From Clavelina lepadiformis (Eukaryota > Chordata > Ascidiacea > Aplousobranchia > Clavelinidae): DNA of 64,000 nt. The notes under the pieces are model-generated. The model saw only the letters and a list, made by a program, of their open reading frames with translations. It made no database searches and was not told where the DNA came from. Every line of letters starts with the position of its first letter. Within the stretch, counting starts at the first letter, position 1. The position numbers were made by a program, and so were the translations under genes. The stretch lies in assembly GCF_947623445.1 (NCBI RefSeq), contig NC_135244.1, positions 20,212,860-20,276,859 of the forward strand, read 5' to 3'. Below are positions 58,563 to 64,000 of this stretch, in pieces.

Positions 58563-59439
58563 AGTTATTGGTTTATTGGTGTTGATGTTCATTATCATTT
58601 CGTCCACTGCAGCACAGCAAACATTAATTGTTTAAGCGTTAACAGAACACTTCCTAGATTTATTCTGCCTATTTAACATTAATATTGAAGATAATCTACT
58701 GTATATGTTAAATATTCAATAGTAATGAATGCTTTTTTTCCATCTCATTATATAGCAATAAAGAACAAGTAAGTGAAGGTAAGACGAAGGTAAAAACTAA
58801 ATCATACTTAACAAATGCAGCAATTACTACACTTTTATAAAGAAGTACGCTCTTAAAGAGTATACGTTTAGTAAACATTTCAAAAGGAAAAACGCGAGCA
58901 TGATAAATATTTCTTGATGAGAAAAGAGTTGATCAAAATGTCATCCAGCCAATCAAGGATTTTCTTTGAACAACATATTGGTCGGATGAAACCAAAATTA
59001 ATCAGACAATACAAGAGATCTTGTTTCGTCTTGGTTTAAATCACGTTGGTCAAAAACCAAGAAACTGAGGGGGCCGAGTGACTCAAAAGCACCCAAATGT
59101 TTTTATTAGGAAGGTTTGGCTCTCTCCACTTTTAAAAACTAAACGTGCTAACAATTGATAAATCTCCTTAAAAACTCGAGTCTCGAACTTTGAATTATAA
59201 CTTAGACCTTAATTGGGTCCTCCCATTGTGAAGAAGGTTCCGAGATCGCTATCATTGATCAATGGGAGCCTTGCAACATGTTAATTGTGACGTTTTAACC
59301 AGGTCATCATGTGATAGGCGCGCTAAATCATCAACTATATTGTCGGACAACTATAGTCGTAGAACAGGTCAATAACGATAAACTATACTGTATACACGGA
59401 AGTCGGGCAAACCAGAGTTGTAAATGACCCTTATATTAT

Positions 59440-59650
59440 TAACCGGAACCCGAAAATACAAGCCCGAATCCGACCCGAAAGCGACATTTTTATTGAAGTC
59501 CGAAACTGGACCAAGATTTAAGCTTGCTGAATGATCAGTCCACTTTTGATAATATCTTTAGACCCTCATCCTGACATGGAAAATTATGAGTATAAATTCG
59601 GGTCCTAATCTCGCTCGATTATTATTTTTTAAATTTAAGCCCGAATATGC
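59440..59650 (-). repeat. Interspersed repeat R1, second inverted copy
   Basis: It matches 49520-49745 at the same place of the ~9.9-kb unit, so this insertion predates the unit duplication. Confidence 0.6.
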
Positions 59651-59939
59651 AGTTGTGCAAAACCATTAAGTGTTTGTTCATTTAAATGCAGGCTTGATCG
59701 CCTGTATGTAAGTCACAGGTATAGAAAATGAAACAATCATGTGTTGCTACCTACCAGTAAAAAACTGCCTATTACCAACACGTCACAATGGACGACGCCT
59801 GTACTATAATTGTGCTAATTTGATCACTCGCATTTCTTAACCAGACTTTTTGTATATAAAAGTATGCACTATATACATTTTACTAGGCACAGGCGTTGCT
59901 AACTTCGGTGTTTTGAAGTTTTTATTTAGTGCTGCTTTT

Positions 59940-60105
59940 CATTTTGTTTGTGTTTGTGAAAACCAGCACACCGTTACCGTGTGCACTTTTTACACCTTTT
60001 CTGCTCCAGGCGTGTTTCACCGCTTGCACGATTAAACCTTGGTTGTCAATTTACATTATTTGAGATTCATTTTATTTTCTAGACTGAGCTTTAAAGAACA
60101 ATAAT
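59940..60105 (+). promoter_or_regulatory. Shared upstream block, copy 18
   Basis: CTCCAGGCGTGTTTCACCGC and TTGCACGATTAAACCTTGGT. It ends about 880 bp before the start codon at 60983. Confidence 0.65.
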
Positions 60106-60982
60106 TTTGCGTTGTATTTTACAAGGTACAACAATTTAAGTCCAGAAGTTTAAGGTGTTTTGTCCAAGTATTTGAGATGAAATTTACATTATTATTGTAA
60201 AATCTGAAGCAGTACAAACTTGATTTGAAGTTGTTTGCGTGCAAATTCTTTGAACACTGTTGACCTACCTGTGTGACGTTGCTTGTGAGCGCAGTTTGAA
60301 CTTTTGACATACCAGGACACTTTGTAATAAATTTGCCCAACAGTAACTAAGAAGTTGAGAGTGAGTGCGACTCACGAGAATATGGTTAAATTTGTAGCAT
60401 TATGTTATACTTGCTATTTTAAATGTTGGGAAACTCTGGTTCTATGTAACACTGGTAGTTAAAATTCAATGTATTATTAGTTGATAAGTTTCTATTTAAT
60501 CGGTTTGAAATAACAACTAATGTTTCTAAAACGCATTTACAACAGCTCAGCTGAACATCTTCGCATTAGTGACCGACTTTATTCCACAATCTTAGAGTTT
60601 CGTGCAACAAAATATTTCAATTACGAAAACACCTGCTGTATTAAACAACTTGCTGTATGACCATTACTCATGGTGAAAGAATCTCTACTAAAACATTTAT
60701 GGTTTGATAATATAAGCACAATTAAATTAATATAGAAACGTGTATAGTTTCAATGGTATTCTGCATGGTACAGCTTACAGGATTTATATACTATATAGTA
60801 TATACTATATTATACCGTTGTTTTTGTTGGCAGCCCTTTTAAATGCTCAAAAAATATTTGACCATATATATTAGCAGTAATAACTTTAATATTTTGCTAG
60901 AGACTTAATTGTACAAAAAAATTCTTTAAGGAGATCGTTAAACAGTAAATTGGTACCATTATTGTTTACAATAGGTTTGAAA

Positions 60983-61591
60983 ATGTATCTTTGTGAAGTT
61001 CTGTGCTTAAATAACTTGTTTTTCTTTATGTGGTGCGGAAGCTATGTTACAGCAACAAATTCAGGTCAACTAAGCTATAACTTAGTTAATATTGAAGTTA
61101 CAAATAAGTAATTACAAACATAAAATCGAAGCTATCTATAAGACTACGCTAATAATCGCAAATAGTAAACTTTAAATGATGGCCTTGTCCAAAGCAAATA
61201 AACTAAAATGGCCAACATTAACAAGCTTTTTATGTTACAGATTTTATTTTTTTACAGATTACAATGATCCAACATCTGCAAATGAGCCAGGAGAATTATC
61301 TTCACAGACTTTGCTGGAAACTTTCCTGGCTGGGATGTTAGGCTTGGGTATTGTACTCATAATAATGCTTTTGTGCATTTACCGTATCAGCAAACAAACA
61401 GTCAGGCAATTGAGAGAACGAGGTACCTTTTTCGAATACAACCTATACCTAAATGGAAGACTTGGCCATACCAACGAATATGTCCATTTTTTCATGTATA
61501 TCATTAACGTGTTTGAACTTTTTCAGAAAATCAACAAGGAAATTTGGCATTTAGGTTTGTTAACGGAAATGTTGTCAACAGGCAAAAATAA
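60983..61591 (+). CDS. Type A small single-pass membrane protein, 103 aa, subtype 2
   Basis: Exons are 60983-61064, 61258-61422 and 61527-61591 (TAA), phase 1. The signal peptide begins MYLCEVLCLNNLFFFMWCGS. Exon 2 differs clearly from the 47806 subtype: stalk DYNDPTSANEPGELSSQ, helix TLLETFLAGMLGLGIVLIIM followed by LLCIYRISKQTVRQLRER. A Glu again sits near the outer side of the helix. Exon 3 gives ENQQGNLAFRFVNGNVVNRQ. The tail exon is nearly the same in both subtypes, so the stalk/helix exon evolves fastest. The gene at 54054 is its dead counterpart. Confidence 0.7.
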
Positions 61592-62274
61592 AAATGTATA
61601 CGAGATGCAACAAGCCTAGGAAAACATGGAAAAATTCTTGTTTAAATTTGGATTTTAGAATTTAATTTTTTCACAGCTTAAATATGTTGGAAAATGTTTA
61701 TTTATGTTTCGCTTGTTTTTATTTGCATCAACACATTTGTGTAAGTTAGCCAAGTATACGTCAATATACAATACTTCATTACTTGGTGATGGTTCAATTG
61801 AAAAACAGTTCCTCTCCGTTAAGATGGTTTGGTTTTGATATAAACACATGACATTTTCACAAATAATAATCTGTCATTTTTTTTCTTAAGAACTGTTTTT
61901 CACAAACCCTGAAATATAATTAAAAGTTTTTGATTTTTTGATGTTGATTTTCATTATCATTTTGTCTTCTGCAACACAACAAACATTAATTGTTTTAGTG
62001 TTAACAGAACGCTTCGTAGATCTATTCTGTGTGCTCAATATTAATATTGTAGATAATCTACTGTATATGTTAAATTTTCTATAGTATTGAATGCTTTATT
62101 CCATCTCATTATATAGCAATAAAGAGCAAGTAAGTGAAGGTAAGACGAAGGTAAAAACTAAATCATATTTAACAAATGCAGCAATTACTACACTTTTATA
62201 AAGAAGTACCCTCTTAAAGAGTATACGCTTAGTAAACATTTCAAAAGGAAAAACCAGAGTATGATAAATATCTC

Positions 62275-62511
62275 TTGATGAGAGAAGAGTTGATCAAGAT
62301 ATCATCCAGCCAATCAAGGATTTTCTTTGTACAACATATTGGTCGGATGAAACCAAAAATTAATAAGACAATTCAAAAGTTTTTGTTTGATCTTGGTTTA
62401 AGTCTCGTTGGACAATTGTCAAAAATGAAGGAACTGAGGGGGCCGAGTGACTCAAGAGCACCCAAATGTTTTTACTGGGAATGCTTGACCCTCTCCACTT
62501 CTAAAAACTAA
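62275..62511 (+). CDS. Doubtful repeated open frame in the type A 3' flank, 78 aa
   Basis: The frame reads MMREELIKISSSQSRIFFVQ, then HIGRMKPKINKTIQKFLFDL and LGLSLVGQLSKMKELRGPSD. Related sequence lies after the other type A genes (49078, 55347, 55500, 58913), each time with an earlier stop or shift. It may be a remnant of an old coding or transposon piece carried along with the unit. Confidence 0.2.
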   Translation: MMREELIKISSSQSRIFFVQHIGRMKPKINKTIQKFLFDLGLSLVGQLSKMKELRGPSDSRAPKCFYWECLTLSTSKN

Positions 62512-62599
62512 ACGTGTTAACAATGGATAAATCTCCAAAAAAACTCGAGTCTCGAACTTTGAATTATAAGTTAGATCTTAATTTTCTTAATCTTAAATT

Positions 62600-62850
62600 T
62601 CTAAACACGTTCAGGCAAAATTGGAGCCAGAAGTTATACCCACGTACACTCAGCCTCATTTGCTTTGTAATTATTTTGCTTTTTTTGCTTATGTAGTAGG
62701 AAAGGATGATAAAGATGTTAAGTAATATCAAAGAATGGCATCAAAAAATGTCTTTAATTCATTCAGTAAATTTAACTTTCGCATCTAATTGGGGTTTCAA
62801 ATAAATTTTTGGTTTCGGGACGGATTCGAGTAAAAACTATAAAGCTCGTT
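62600..62850 (+). repeat. Interspersed repeat R1, copy 5
   Basis: ACACGTTCAGGCAAAATTGG to GTTTCGGGACGGATTCGAG; closest to copy 4. Confidence 0.6.
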
Positions 62851-62881
62851 TACAACTATGACGCATTAACAACAACAACAG

Positions 62882-62987
62882 AAAATTTAAGTCATTGGAA
62901 ACACGGAAGTTGACTGTTCATGTCCTATCAAGGCAAGCGTCCTCCAAAGTGGAGTCATCCAATGTTATTTCTTCAGACACAATATGA
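62882..62987 (+). other. 106-bp conserved open block, copy 5
   Basis: It reads KSLETRKLTVHVLSRQASSK and ends VISSDTI and a stop. Confidence 0.35.
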
Positions 62988-63567
62988 AGCAATAACAAGC
63001 AAAAAATAGACTTAGTAGTAGTTTCTATATTATTATATCATGTAAGAATAGACTGCAAATCAAGTTTGAGCGGACGTAAACTGTCTGATTGAGTGAGTTA
63101 TAGCATCTGCTGCTTGCATGGTTATACATATAGTTTATAACTGTCCCAAAAATGAATAAAAACTCATGGTAATTTTAAAACAATAAATAATCGAAAATTG
63201 TTACTTTTTGTTAAACCAATAGTACCATATTTTCTGTTAAACACTTTTCTTGTTAAAATAATCTCTTGTTAAAAGATCCTTGCTTTCTTCGATTATATAT
63301 CCAGCAGATAAACGGTCAGTTACTATATTGGAACTCATGTAAACCCTAAAGTTAAGTCAAATCTTAAAGTTAGCTACGTGTCATTTTTTACATTACGTTT
63401 TTTTAAATGCATTAGTATCTGTTGCTCTTTACTTGATTATTACTTTTTGTACAAATTGGAATTCTTCTCATCAAATTCGTTAAATGTATTATCTCCACGT
63501 GAAATATGCTACGTTGTCTTTTCAAAATGTAATAATTACTATAGTGTTTTTTAATTACAGAATTAAT

Positions 63568-63720
63568 CATTGCAAAGTATTTCTGTGCCTGTGCTGTGTA
63601 ATCCGACCACAAATTCAGCTTTCCGTCCTCAGGCGTGCAACGTTACTTGCAAGATTGAGCCTTGCTTGGCGAGTTACACCACGTCAGATTTATTCTGTTT
63701 TGTGGTTGAGGTGTGAGTTG
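63568..63720 (+). promoter_or_regulatory. Shared upstream block, copy 16
   Basis: CTCAGGCGTGCAACGTTACT and TGCAAGATTGAGCCTTGCTT with GGTGTGAGTTG. By spacing, a further type A gene should start about 680 bp downstream, beyond the right edge. Confidence 0.65.
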
Positions 63721-64000
63721 TTTTCCGATCAGTTGTCATTACGGATACAAAAAATAGTTAAATAATGCTTACTACCTTGAAAAGTATTCTGCAAAAAAAT
63801 TGCTTAAGATACAGTGAGAAGGTTAGTTCTTTGACATGATCGTTTGGTTTCTTTGCCGACAGCTATAAAAATGGGCTTCCATTATTTCACCGGAAAATAT
63901 CGTATGTTTGAAACTATTTTTCATAGTCTCTTGTTAACTTAGCTTAAATGTTATAAGTTATAACACAGGAACCTAAACCTAAACTAAATCTTCTGATTCT

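Noticed and set aside
61176-61619. 147-codon uninterrupted frame
   Set aside because: It is the second exon of the gene at 60983 read through flanking introns; the acceptor, donor and phase agree with the sister genes.

Overview
The window is AT-rich animal DNA: short introns, polyA signals, signal-peptide exons split in phase 1, microsatellites, hAT-type and other cut-and-paste DNA transposons, and no bacterial gene packing. The very compact 2-3 exon genes and frequent ATACTGTA-type words make me think of a tunicate (Ciona-like), but nothing here proves the phylum. No rRNA, tRNA, CRISPR array or capsid-bearing element was recognised.

The main content is a tandem, still diversifying cluster of very small single-pass membrane proteins, from about 9 kb to the right edge. 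Two gene types occur. (1) Two- or three-exon genes with a signal-peptide exon (shared pattern ...K...LxWC..YVTATT), a short Thr/Ser-rich and often N-glycosylatable stalk, one transmembrane helix and a short tail: minus-strand copies at 16.8-17.2, 18.8-19.2 and 21.6-22.0 kb; plus-strand copies at 24.0-24.4, 31.5-31.9, 39.4-39.9, 44.7-45.1, 47.8-48.4, 54.1-54.7 (dead), 57.6-58.2 and 61.0-61.6 kb; one inverted copy at 51.3-51.9 kb. (2) Adaptor-like genes with an N-terminal membrane anchor, a Cys-rich juxtamembrane segment and a cytoplasmic tail: 9.6-10.1 kb (+), 12.6-13.4 kb (-) and a frame-shifted sister at 27.5-28.3 kb (+). The 12.6-13.4 kb protein carries 33-residue acidic repeats with four INYLPV/INYLSV motifs that fit the ITIM consensus; its layout resembles LAT-type transmembrane adaptors.

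Almost every gene is preceded, 0.1-1.1 kb upstream and in the same orientation, by one diverged ~150-bp block (18 copies) with core CCAGGCrTAAAACGCCG..CGCAAGATTAAACC. The block is shared by genes whose coding parts are unrelated, so it is probably a common promoter or 5' leader. Two copies stand back to back at 23.1-23.4 kb; left of this point the genes are mostly on minus, right of it mostly on plus.

Layout: 1-9 kb, no convincing gene apart from one orphan basic exon; 9-10.1 kb, adaptor-like gene; 10.7-14.4 kb, arm of an inverted duplication whose partner is 26.2-30.0 kb; 16-20.3 kb, two tandem minus units; 21.5-24.5 kb, divergent gene pair; 30-47 kb, tandem plus-strand units with a 2.4-kb TIR transposon at 35.4-37.8 kb; 46-64 kb, ~9.9-kb tandem units, the first holding an inverted gene copy, a foldback repeat and a 1.0-kb hAT element with perfect 8-bp target duplication. 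All splice models are read by eye and need transcript support.
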